Assembly: GCF_027943255.1 (NCBI RefSeq)
Contig: NC_072892.1
Span: 25,257,792 to 25,321,791, forward strand
Origin: Anastrepha obliqua
Lineage: Eukaryota > Arthropoda > Insecta > Diptera > Tephritidae
Direction of reading: 5' to 3'
Length of the DNA stretch: 64,000 nt
Shown here: piece by piece, positions 54,321 to 64,000 of the stretch
Position numbering within the stretch: the stretch's first letter is position 1
Layout: each line of letters starts with the position of its first letter
The notes under the pieces: generated by a model
Database searches by the model: none
Told to the model about the DNA's origin: nothing
What the model saw: only the letters and a program-made list of their open reading frames with translations
Program-made: the position numbers and the translations under genes

Positions 54321-57300
54321 TTATAACACACCGAATGGATCGAGTGGCGCCGCCTTATTGCCACCGTTGGGCTGTTGCTGGAGTGATTGCGGTTGCATTG
54401 TTATCGCACTACTGTGAAGCGCTTGCGGCGCCGCTGCCATCATTGGCGCCATCGTCGGTTGCACGCCAGTCAAAGGGGCTTGACCCATCATAGGTTGTCC
54501 CATCACCGGCATTCCCTGCTACAAGTACAGAGTTGAAGACGTGTCATGAGTATGTCAAAATCGAAATGGTTGGTTCATCCATTCGAACAATTGCCGATTT
54601 TTGTGTAGTTGTGTGTCGTTAGCGGCCGGCAAGTTTCCACATTTCCAATGCCAACGAATAGCAGACGAGTAAATAAAGTTGATCGTTGACATAAACAATG
54701 AGGGTAGTACGACAACAACATCCATATATGTGCGGAAATATTTAAGTACCATTGAAATTCGACGAAAGCATTGCGAAGATTAAATCATATGAAAGATCAA
54801 TCAGATCAACGGTAAGTATATCAAAATGAATTCGCCGATATTGACAGCAATCGTCACCAGCAATCGTCATAATTTGGTAGTTTCAAGATATCCAATTGTA
54901 CCGAAATCGTGATATGAAGTGTTGAAAAACGAGTTGATTTTGGAAGTGCGCAAAAGCCGTACAGCCCACAGCAAAGCCGAGCATCAGCACAGATCATTGG
55001 AGATTTTTGTTAATCACCCAAAAATATTCAAGTTGAAACGTTGAAGCCCAGCAACGAGGTGGAGTAAATAAAAAATATAGAAAAATGATTTATTAGTAAA
55101 ATTTTAAAATTTATATGTTAATCAATTATGAAACATTTTCGCTAAAAGGAAAATCGAAAGGAACACATGCATTTAAAGAAGAGAATTCCGTTTCGTTTTC
55201 GCGCACAGAAAAAGGGCAACACTGTCAGAGCTACGTTCAAGTAATTGGGCATCAAATAGAGCAAGAAAATCGAAAGAATTTAACGAAAATCGAGAATATT
55301 TAAAAGAAAGTAAAAGTGAGGTTAGGGCAACAAAAATGAAATGGTGTAAATAAGCGCGTTGAGAAGAAATGAGAGAGGACACAAAACAGAAAGAAAGAGG
55401 TGAGGGTTGTCGACTAACTAAATGAAATATCAAATTCGAGAATATTTATGTAAATGAAAAATGCTGTCGCAACTGCATCTATACTAAATAATTTAATATT
55501 TGGGTGATTACAAGGGAGTTAGTAGTAGTAGCAGTAGTAGTAGTAGTAGTATCAATAGTTTGTACGCAACTAATTTTCGCTAATCGAAATTAAATGCAAT
55601 AAAAACAATGCTTAAAGAAAATTAATGAAAATAAGAAAGTAGCAAAAGAGCAAATTAAAAACAAAGGATTTTTAATTTGACTAAATGCGAGCATGAAAAA
55701 ATTAACATAAATTTAAAAGTTAATTAATTTAATAATTTAAATGAAAATAGGTAAGTAAAAAAATACGGAAATAACTTTACACAAATTCCACTTTGGGAGA
55801 GTCAAAGACTTGATAGATTTATATACAAAAAAAGAAAGGGGACTAGTGGGCATAATTTTAGATACTGAAAAAAATTTAAGAACTTATTCGAAATCTCCCC
55901 ACTGGGTGATCGGTACTCATGCGGAGAAGCTTGGAATTTCGTTCAAACCCTATTGCAGAAGCTGTGGGGACACTGCAGAGCAAGAGACTGTTGAGCACTT
56001 TCTCTGCAAATGTACGGCTCTGGCGACTGGGCGCTTGAGATTCCTTAACGTGCCCTTTGGGGATGATTGAAATAAATTCTCCCGCCTAGATCCCTTTTCT
56101 CTCCTCCACTACATCAACAGCACTGGCTGTAGGTGATTTCTCTTCCCTAAACTTTTTCGCAGGTAGTGGCCCACATTATGGTATCAAAACGGCACGTAAC
56201 TGCTACTTGCAGTGTACCTGGGGTACTCTTGCCATCTTACCTACCCACTTACTTATTCGAAATCTCTAATAGGACTTTCCAGTACCAGCATTTAGGACCA
56301 GTTTTTACCAGTCAAACTAAGTTTAACAATCAAGATCAATATATATTTATTCTTGAACAGGTGGAAAATAGGTCTATGCACATGGATAAGGATACTAACA
56401 GGTTACCACTTGAAAGCTGGCATACCTACTGGATGCTACTGGGCACAAGATGAAAACCAGTTTCTCACCTAATGGGACTTGAAGCCCGCATTATTAAATC
56501 TAAAAGGTAGCATAAATCCCTAAGATAATATACATAAGTCGTTATGAGGGCTCTCTTACACAGTTATCTACATATAAGTTCTTTCCCTTGAGATTTAAAA
56601 TAAGGCTGAGCTTTTACTTTAATATTGGCAAAACTCCTTTTATACTCAGAATAAATGCGGACCCTAAAATGTCTATGCTTCGTTATTATATTTTTAAGCC
56701 TTAAGTTGATAGCACAAATTCAGTTTTGTAGAAATGATACAGTTTGAAAAAAAAATGTTTAATTGTAGGCTAAAGGAGTGTAGTTTTTCAAAGAAGTAGT
56801 AAATTGCTACAAAAGAGTCCCTAATTGTTTCAAAAAAGTAATAACTTGTTCCTAAAAGTAGTAAATTGTCTCAAAAAATAAAAGATTTATTTCAGAAAAC
56901 TAGGGATTTGTTTCAAAAAGTAGTAATTTTTTTCAAAAAAGTAGTCAGTTGTTTCAAATAAAGTAGCAATTTAAAAAAAAAGTAGTAAATTGTTTCAAAA
57001 AAGTATTAAATTTTTTCCCAAAAAATAATAAATTTCAAAAAAGCACTAAATTTTTCGAAAAAGTAATCAATTAAAAAGAAGAAGTAGTAAATTGTTTCAA
57101 AAAGTAGTAAATTGCTTCAAAAAAGTCCCAAATTGTTTAACAAAAGTAATAAGTTGTTTCTAAAAGTAGTAAATTGTTTAAAAAAATTATAATTTATTTC
57201 AAAAAAGTAGTCATTTGTTTCAAAAAGTAGTAATTTTTTTCAAAAAAAGGAGTCAGTTGTTTCAAATAAAGTAGGAAGTTTAAAAAAAGGAACTGAATTG

Positions 57301-59900
57301 TTTCAAAAAAGTATTAAATTTGTTCCCAAAAAATAGTACATTTAAAAAAAGCAGTACATTTTTTCCAAAAAGTAATAAATTTAAGAAAAGAAGTAGTTAA
57401 TTGATTCAACAAATTTAAAAAGTAGTAAATTTAAAAATAGTAAATAAAAATAGTAGTAAATTGAAACAATAGTATATTAAAAAGTTCTAAATTAAAAAAA
57501 ATAATAAATTTAAAAAACAGTAATACAGTCCAATCGTGATAGTCCGACACATACGGGACCGACTCGTTGTCGGATTATCAAATATTCCGGACTACCGAAG
57601 GTTCCATTTAATCAATGTTATATATTGTAGCTCGCCCGACTCCGTAGATCTCACTTAGGTAAAGAGGTGTTTCACCACGCTCGTATCGCTGAATTATGTC
57701 CCATTTATCATTCAGCGTAAGTGTTGTATATTTACGTTTGTTTGACGTCGATGCCATCACTAAGTAAAACCAGATCAGAAAATAACGACACGAAAAAACA
57801 GAAAAAAATCACATCAACACTGTCAGAAATCGCGAGAGAACTGGCGTCGTTCAAATTTAATGACAAATACGTTGTGACCGGGAAACAAAACACAATCCCC
57901 CTCTGATGCTCTGCTACGACTGATCAAAATAAAATAATGCCAATTGCATCCATAGATGTTATGAGGTTGTCGGATTACCGAACGTGTCGGATTAAGAAAT
58001 GTCGGACTATCACGATTGTACTGTATATTAGAAAAGTAGTAAATGAAAAAAAGTTGTAAATTAACAGTTGTAACAATTCCAAATTTAAAAAAGTAGTAAA
58101 TTTAAAATAAAGGAGTAAATTAGAAAAAAATAGTAAACTAAAGAAAAAGCAATAAGTTTAAAAAAAAGTAGTAAATTTACAAAAGTTATAAATTAAAAAA
58201 AATAAAAATATTAAAAAAGTATTAAATTAAAAAAAAATAGTAAATTTAAAAAAGCACTAAATTTAAAAAAATAGTAAATTTAGAAAAATAATAAATTTAA
58301 AAAAATAGTAAATTTAAAAACATACTAAATTAAAAAAATAGTAAATTTAAAAAAGTACTAATTTTAAAAAACTAGTAAATTTTAAAAACAGTAGTAAATC
58401 AAAAACAGTTTTAAATGAAAAGAAATAGTAAATTTAAGATTAAAAAAAGTAGTAAATTTAAAAACAAAATAGTAAATTTAAAACAAAAGTAGTAAATTTA
58501 AAAACCAAATAGTAAATTTAAAAAAGCACTAAATTAAAAAAAAATACAATAGTAAATTAAAAAAAAATAGTAAATTTAAAAAAATAGTAAATTTAAAAAC
58601 ATACTAAATTAAAAAAAATAGTAAATTTAAAAAAGTACTAATTTTAAAAAACTATTGTAGTAAATTTTAAAAACAGTAGTAAATCAAAAACAGTTTTAAA
58701 TGAAAAGAAATAGTAAATTTAAGATTAAAAAAGTAGTAAATTTAAAAACAAAATAGTAAATTTAAAACAAAAGTAGTAAATTTAAAAACCAAATAGTAAA
58801 TTTAAAAAACAGTAGTAAATTAGAAACAAAGTAGTAATCGAAAAAAAACGTTGTAACAGTTCCAAATTTAAAGAAATAGTAAATTTAAAATAAAGGAGTA
58901 AATTAGAAAAAATAGAAATGAAAGAAAAAGTAGTAAGTTTTAAAAAAGTAGTAAATTTGAAAAAGTATTAAATAAAAAAAAATTGTAAATTTAAAAAAGT
59001 ATTAAATTAAAAGAAATAGTAAATTTAAAAAAGTACTAAATTTAAAAAACAGTAGTAAATTAAAAACAGTTTTAAATTAAAAGACATAGTAAATTTAAAG
59101 TTAGAAAATAGTAAATTTAAAAAAGTAGTAAATTTAAAATAGTAGTAAATTTAAAAAGGTAGTAAATTTAAAAACAAAATAGTAAATTTAAAACAAAAGT
59201 AGTAAATTGCTTAAAAACGTAGTAAAATGTTTCAAAAACGTTTTACGAAAACCTACGATTTATCGAAAATCCCATAATAGTAAGCGGTAACACATTCTCC
59301 TTTCATAACTGGCTTCAGAAGAGTGGAAGAGGAAGAGGCAGAAGCCTTACTCAGGTTAACAAAACTAATGGTTCAGAAATGAGGTTATAAACTATTATAT
59401 ATTCGATTATAAGTGTACAACAAAAGGAAAGGTTTTTTTTTTGTTTTTTGTTCAAAACTCATGAAGTTTGTTAGGGTCATGAAAATATACAGAGATGCAT
59501 AGCAGCGGTTAGGGTTAGGTGGGAAAACATGCTTTCAAAATGAGTATGAGCCAACATTAGGGTCAAACAACCTGACTATCAACAAAACTATTAGTTATTT
59601 ACGCATAAATAAGTAGCCAGCGCATAGGAGGTTAAATCAATCCGATATAAGGGGTAAGGTAAACTAAGCAAAATAACGCAAATGGGTAAGAAAACCAACA
59701 AAATAAACAAATAAGTTGTGAAAAATAAAAAATAAATCAAAATTAAAAATAAAAATATAAAATTAATCGAAATAATTGAAAAATAAAAAACATAAGAGAC
59801 AGCTTACCTGCATATAATTTGGTATAACAGGATAACTAGCGTGTATATACGGATGGTTTTGGATTGTGATTGGCGCAGGACTTACTGTCATGCCATGTGC
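54321..59900 (-). CDS. Last two coding exons of an unidentified Met/Pro/Gln-rich protein (5' part outside window)
   Basis: Exon 59900-59808 (93 nt, AG before it, GTAAGC after it) encodes AHGMTVSPAPITIQNHPYIH and then ASYPVIPNYMQ. The last exon, 54518-54321 in phase 0, encodes GMPVMGQPMMGQAPLTGVQP and more, ending QQQPNGGNKAAPLDPFGVL and stop. The acceptor could also be 3 bp further, at 54515. The exon is low in complexity, rich in Met, Gln, Pro and Ala. The terminal DPF resembles motifs that bind clathrin-adaptor ear domains, so an endocytic adaptor is one possibility; I do not recognise the protein. The 5.3-kb intron between the exons holds a retrotransposon stub and a satellite. Earlier exons must lie beyond 64000 or be too short to see. 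Confidence 0.65.
55519..55551. repeat. GTA microsatellite
   Basis: About ten AGT units with one AGC interruption, in the intron of the DPFGVL gene. Confidence 0.85.
55898..56250 (+). mobile_element. Short 5'-truncated non-LTR insertion with target duplication
   Basis: A 353-bp insert exactly flanked by a 16-bp duplication, ACTTATTCGAAATCTC, at 55882-55897 and 56251-56266. It encodes only the last part of the GDTAE family: HWVIGTHAEKLGISFKPYCR, CGDTAEQETVEHFLCKCTAL, then broken frames and the 3' UTR. Its 3' end is TTACCTACCCACTT, the TACC-type tail seen at 42150. Confidence 0.85.
56780..59235. repeat. Degenerate satellite based on GTAGTAAATTTAAAAAA
   Basis: About 2.4 kb of variants of one short unit of roughly 15-20 bp. 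In the left third the unit reads AAAGTAGTAAATTGTTTC; from about 57400 on it is mostly AAAGTAGTAAATTTAAA. A higher-order duplication is visible: about 180 bp near 58336-58520 recurs near 58633-58806. A pogo-like element interrupts the array at 57526-58023. It lies in the last intron of the DPFGVL gene. Confidence 0.85.
57526..58023 (-). mobile_element. pogo-like element (498 bp) with a helix-turn-helix fragment
   Basis: Ends CAGTCCAATCGTGATAGTCC and, from the right, CAGTACAATCGTGATAGTCC (one mismatch over 23 bp), flanked by TA at 57524-57525 and 58024-58025. On the minus strand, ATG 57757 opens a 49-aa frame to a stop at 57608. It contains RKYTTLTLNDKWDIIQRYER and LSEIYGVGRATIYNI, the CENP-B/psq-type helix-turn-helix that begins pogo transposases. 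The catalytic part has been deleted. The well-preserved ends point to recent movement. Confidence 0.8.
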
Positions 59901-59912
59901 CTAAGATAACAC

Positions 59913-59981
59913 AGTAGTAGTAGTAGTAGTAGTGGTGGTAGTGGTGGTGGTTGTGGTAGTAGTAGTAGTAGTAGTGGTGGT
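59913..59981. repeat. GTA/GTG microsatellite
   Basis: About 23 trinucleotide units alternating AGT and GGT, just upstream (in transcription order) of the 93-nt exon, within 15 bp of its acceptor. Confidence 0.85.
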
Positions 59982-59982
59982 A

Positions 59983-61163
59983 CGAATAAACAAGGCAGTA
60001 CATACACACACACAGAGATTCATTCGTTTCGAGAATTCGTGAAAATCGCACGAGAATCAAAAATCGGCAATGAATGGTAAATGGAATTTGTTTGATTTTA
60101 ATTTATTTATTTAATTCAGTTAATTTTCATTTATTAATTAGCAGTGAATGTAGTGAGCAGAGCAAAATTAAGGGCGTATAATAAAAGGTAATGTTCATTG
60201 TTTGTATTTGATTTTTTTTTGTTTTGTTTTTTTTGTAATTCCGAATCGGTATTTTAGAAATAACAGGGGTACATTAAATTGATTGTTGTGAATTTCGTAT
60301 TATTTGTTATTGCATGTACATATGTATGTATGTATGTTTTTTGTCGTGATATAGAGTTGCACGACAACGTGAATATATTCGTGTGTATGTAGTTAAACGA
60401 ATGAACGCATCGAATGAGTGAACAAATAGAATATATATGTAAAGAAAAGATAAAAAAGAGAAAAAATAATAAATTAATAATAATTAAAATTAGAAAATAG
60501 CTTAAATTAAAAACAAAAGACAATCGTAACAAAATTGTAAATCTTCAAAAGTTGTAAATAAGTAAGAGAAGAGCAGTAAGAAGCAGCGCAGAGTTTAAAA
60601 AGCAATTAGCGAAAATTTGTTCCTTCAGATAATTTGGGTTTGTGTCCTTGGTTGTGGTTTTACACTGTAAACGGATGATGGTGTATGAATTTTCGTATTT
60701 TTGTATGTATAGTTGTGAGTGACGTGGTCATGATCGCGGTGCGAGGTACGATTTGAAGTATCAGAGAAAAGTAGTGCAATTATTGTGCTTTAGCTTACTG
60801 CACTTGATTACGTGTACAAAATAAGTCCAAAACGCCTTTTCTTTCGTAAAAGAGTAGCAATGGGGAAATTACAAAAAAAAAATTTTAAAATTTTCACACA
60901 AAAACTTTAGTATGGCAGCATGTAGTGAATTACAACACAAAAAACAAAAAACATATTAATAAAAAAAATTAAATCTTAGCATCCGTTGACCGCCATAGCT
61001 GAGTACGCCTGCGCTTGGCATATTATGCAAAAAATTTTCGAATTCAACTTTTCGAGCGCATAAAACATCAAAAATAATATAAGCAATTGGCCATGCTTAA
61101 CTTGCCACTACAATTACAACAATCTTTTCGAAATTTTTTTCTATCTCTTTACGAGGGTCCCTA
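59983..61163. other. Intron or upstream sequence of the DPFGVL gene
   Basis: AT-rich. A TATGTATGTATGTATG stretch lies near 60320. I could not find another exon. Confidence 0.4.
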
Positions 61164-61167
61164 TTAA

Positions 61168-61896
61168 GGGGACGCGGTGGTCTAGAAATTTCAAAAAATC
61201 GATTTTTTGTTTTTTCAATATTTCGGAAGTATAGGCTTTTAAGAATATACTGCCAAATTTTCATGCGGAAATTCCCTATATTATAGTTCTACAGCCCATT
61301 AGTTAGGTAGAGAGTGGTCTGCGCGCTCCTGTATCTCAAACTTTAAAGTCATTTATCTTGAAACGACTTTTTTCGGCACGGCAGGGATGAAAACAAAAAA
61401 ACTATTCAAACAAATCACTTGAAATTTGGTTGTTCACAACATGTATCGCTATCGTCGGAACTAGAATCATAATTTTATTTAAATAATTTCCCATTTTTTT
61501 AAACTAAAAAAACTACTGAAAAAACCCCGATTTTACGAACTTTTTTTTCAAAAGTGCGCCATTTTGTAAATTTTTCATTTTTTCGATTTATTCTAGTTCC
61601 GACCATAACTGCACTCTTTCTGATTAAGAATCTTCTTGAATTTTGTGTTTCAGATGAGTAGAAGTCTTGAAATCATCTACGACGTCCGGGTTCGATTTTT
61701 CGAGAGGGTCATCTTCAGCGGCATTTTTATAATAATAAATATTATTTCAAAAGTAAAAAAAAAATTTTTTGTAATTCTCAATAAACGTACTAATATGCCT
61801 GAAAAGTTGAAACATCGTTTTTTAAATTTTTAATGGGGAAAAAAAAAAAGTCGTGAAAATAGGTGAAATTTTCGTGCTCTAGACCACCGGGTACTC
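61168..61896. mobile_element. Non-coding 0.7-kb TIR element, TTAA duplication
   Basis: A 729-bp element between TTAA (61164-61167 and 61897-61900). Ends are GGGGACGCGGTGGTCTAGA and, from the right, GAGTACCCGGTGGTCTAGA. Internal blocks are ACTTTTTTTTCAAAAGTGCG followed by CCATTTTGT near 61545, and CTTGAATTTTGTGTTTCAGATGA split around 61635-61657. These match the 34702 element in order and spacing. No coding frame. Confidence 0.75.
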
Positions 61897-61918
61897 TTAA
61901 GTGCGCTTAATAGTGAGA

Positions 61919-62200
61919 AGCCTTGAAATCCAACGGGGGAATCTCTCTTGCCAACAAGTGCTACTTTGGACTAACTGGGCAATTGAAGCTCTCAATATCC
62001 GATGAGGAGTCCCCTGGAGTGTTTGGGAGAAACATTCTGCGGGAGATTTTTGGACCTTTGCACGTTGACGAGGGCGAGTATCGTAGGCGATAAAACAATG
62101 AGCAGTATGAGCTTTACGACGACATAGACATAGTGCAACGACTTCGTTAGCTGGGTCATGTCGTCCAAATGGATACAAACGCTCCTCTGCATTATGGGAA
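61919..62200 (+). mobile_element. RTE-like fragment
   Basis: Reads SLEIQRGNLSCQQVLL, then GVFGRNILREIFGPLHVDEG, YRRR, NEQYELYDDIDIVQ and LGHVVQMDTN, with two stops and an internal deletion. It starts about 20 bp from the end of the 61168 element. Confidence 0.7.
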
Positions 62201-62509
62201 GCACATAAATTGCATTAGCATATAGTCATCAATCCTAATCTCTGATAATTTTAGAGATTTTATAGGACTTCCTTATTTAACTTCCGCTGACCTGCAAGAC
62301 ATGAAACGTAAAAATATGGCGATGTATGGCAAATTATGCAAACAAAAGCCTCAACGTATGCCAGTATAGCCTATCGAAAACTACTTCAACTTAAGTGCAA
62401 ACTCATTGACCGCTATGACCTGGCTGACACTTATATCCCTACAACCATCAGTATCAATCAAGCACGAAGAGACAGAGTATCTAAACCTACTGGCATACCA
62501 CGAGGAAAG

Positions 62510-63110
62510 TGACAAAGAAAATGTCTGACAGACGCGTTCTTCTCCTCATTCTTGCAGCTTCTGCAATAGTTGAAATACGGTACATTCAATCTTTCAGCAT
62601 GTCGACCTAGGAGACAGTGGCCTGTGATCAAAGCAACTAACTAACATGGAGACGTTTTTCCTTGACCGATTACGTAGCGCCTTTGAGCGCCTAACGTCCC
62701 ATTTTAGCTAAATCATTTTTGTAGCGACATGTAGACCCATGTAGAACCCATCTCATGTTGGCTGAAGTACAAAATGCTGCTTTTAATACGAAGTTCAGGT
62801 AGGTTGAGAGAGGTAAACCTACAATCTCCATATAAAGAGGGAGGCGAGCTAATTTATCTGCCTTACAATTCCCTTGAACCATACCAAGAGATTTAATCGC
62901 CGTTTGGCTATCAGAATAAATATAGATTTCCTAAAGTTAATCACATTTTAGCCTAACCAGGCAGCTGTCTCATGTATGGCTAGAATTTCAGCCTGAAATA
63001 CGCTACACTGCTAAGGAAGACGAGCCGCTATTGTTGATGATATGCAAACACAGTTTTTTGGCTTACCAACTGATTTTGGATAACTAAGCTTTATCTTCTA
63101 TATTAGCGGA
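62510..63110 (-). mobile_element. LOA-like non-LTR RNase H and C-terminal remnant
   Basis: Minus-strand pieces: AAWLG, VQGNCKADKLAR (RNase H GN..AD motif), LPLYMEIVGLPLSTYLNFVL, and near 62620 TGHCLLGRHAERLN with YCRSCKNEE. Several frames are used. Confidence 0.6.
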
Positions 63111-63125
63111 ACGACATGAATTTAA

Positions 63126-63831
63126 GGGTACTGTCTAGTTTAGCACTTTCAAAAAATCAATTTTTTTTTACATTTTTCGAAAGTATATGTATGTATATTA
63201 GAAATATTGTGTTTAAATTTCAGAGAGTTCGGAGCAGTGTAAATATATTTTGTATTTGAGTCGAGGTAAGATTTTTTTCCAATTTTATATTAAAAAAAAC
63301 TTTAAACGCGTTTTTCTCAAAACAACGTTGTACCAAGGAGTTTATAAAAACCGTTAGACCGATTCTTTTGAAATTTAAACCACATAATCTACACATACTA
63401 AACGAGGTAGTCCATCTATAAAATATAAAAATTTTGCATTGTTACTAATTGTTTATTTAAAAAAACAGCGAAAAAAAGTGCATTTTTTCAATTTTTTTCC
63501 GCCATTTTGATATTTTTCGAAAAATATTGATTTTTATAGGTGGATTACCTAGTATTTGTTATACCGAATCTAACCCATTTTAATTTTTTTGTTTCAAACT
63601 AGCCGTTCCCGAGATCTGCTTGGTACCGTTTTGCACTTCGATTTTAAGGCGTTTACGCGCGGCCACCATTTTGTACATTAATACATAAAATGAATAAAAA
63701 AAATTTTTTTACACAATTTATGACTTTATTTATTATATCGAACAATATCTATATCTGTATCTTTCATTACATACTCAAAAATAATTCCCAAAAATAGCTT
63801 TTTTTTTTAGCGCATGATCTGGACGGTCCCC
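63126..63831. mobile_element. Non-coding 0.7-kb TIR element, TTAA duplication
   Basis: A 706-bp element between TTAA (63122-63125 and 63832-63835). Ends are GGGTACTGTCTAG and, from the right, GGGGACCGTCCAG. It contains CGTTTTTCTCAAAAC near 63310, CCGCCATTTTGAT near 63500 and TTTGTTTCAAACTAGC near 63588, in the same order as 34702 and 61168. No coding frame. Confidence 0.7.
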
Positions 63832-64000
63832 TTAAATCAACAGAATTTCAAAACATGTTGGAAAATGTTTTATGCTCTCACAACAAAAACAACAAAAAGT
63901 AGAACTAAGTTTATCAATGCAATGGAACCTTAACTTTATAATTCACATCGGACATAAACAAAGTCGTCGCACGAAAACACTCGAAAGTTAATTTCTTCAC

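Noticed and set aside
60254..60532. 92-aa minus-strand frame in the intron
   Set aside because: Low-complexity AT-rich sequence; it does not connect by splice sites to the neighbouring 93-nt exon.

Overview
The window reads as nuclear DNA of a higher fly (Diptera). The genes are split by short introns of 60-80 bp with GT/AG ends, intergenic DNA is AT-rich, and the mobile-element families (DD34D and DD41D mariners, RTE-like, R1-like and LOA/I-like retrotransposons, piggyBac-, pogo- and hAT-like elements, a Helentron-like element) are those of large dipteran genomes. A tephritid fruit fly is my best guess. This is inference from family resemblance, not a database match.

Four host genes can be supported. 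(1) 2894-7534, plus: an SLC16/monocarboxylate-type transporter, five exons, 537 aa, with one intron of about 2.8 kb full of transposon debris. (2) 9863-12304, plus: an intronless gene for a secreted, Asn/Ala/Gln-rich, four-repeat protein with about 48 N-glycosylation sequons. It has a TATA box upstream and a poly(A) signal downstream. (3) 30573-16332, minus: an eight-exon coiled-coil gene (592 aa after splicing) resembling the outer-dynein-arm docking protein CCDC151/ODAD3. Its four large introns are filled with nested mariners, non-LTR fragments and a foldback element. (4) 59900-54321, minus: the last two coding exons of an unidentified Met/Pro/Gln-rich protein ending in DPFGVL. Its 5' part lies outside the window and its last intron holds a satellite of about 2.4 kb with a pogo-like insertion.

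Almost everything else is mobile DNA or its remains, much of it nested: a Helentron-like element in a DD41D mariner (1-1521), a mariner in a non-LTR element (24330-26280), a mariner in a mariner (27315-29833), an RNase H retrotransposon in a mariner (35776-38156), an R1-like element in a LOA-like one (39365-41196), a mariner in a Tc1 element (46104-48485), and an RTE fragment in a piggyBac-like element (51356-52791). Nearly all transposase and reverse transcriptase frames are broken. The exception is an internally deleted but open DD41D transposase at 31523-32233.

The least expected signal is a set of 0.7-kb non-coding elements (34702, 61168, 63126, probably 38656 and perhaps 20496). They have GG-starting inverted ends, 4-bp TTAA/TTAT/TAAA duplications and similar internal blocks in the same order. 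Two large palindromes (20496-21214 and 43149-43649) also stand out.
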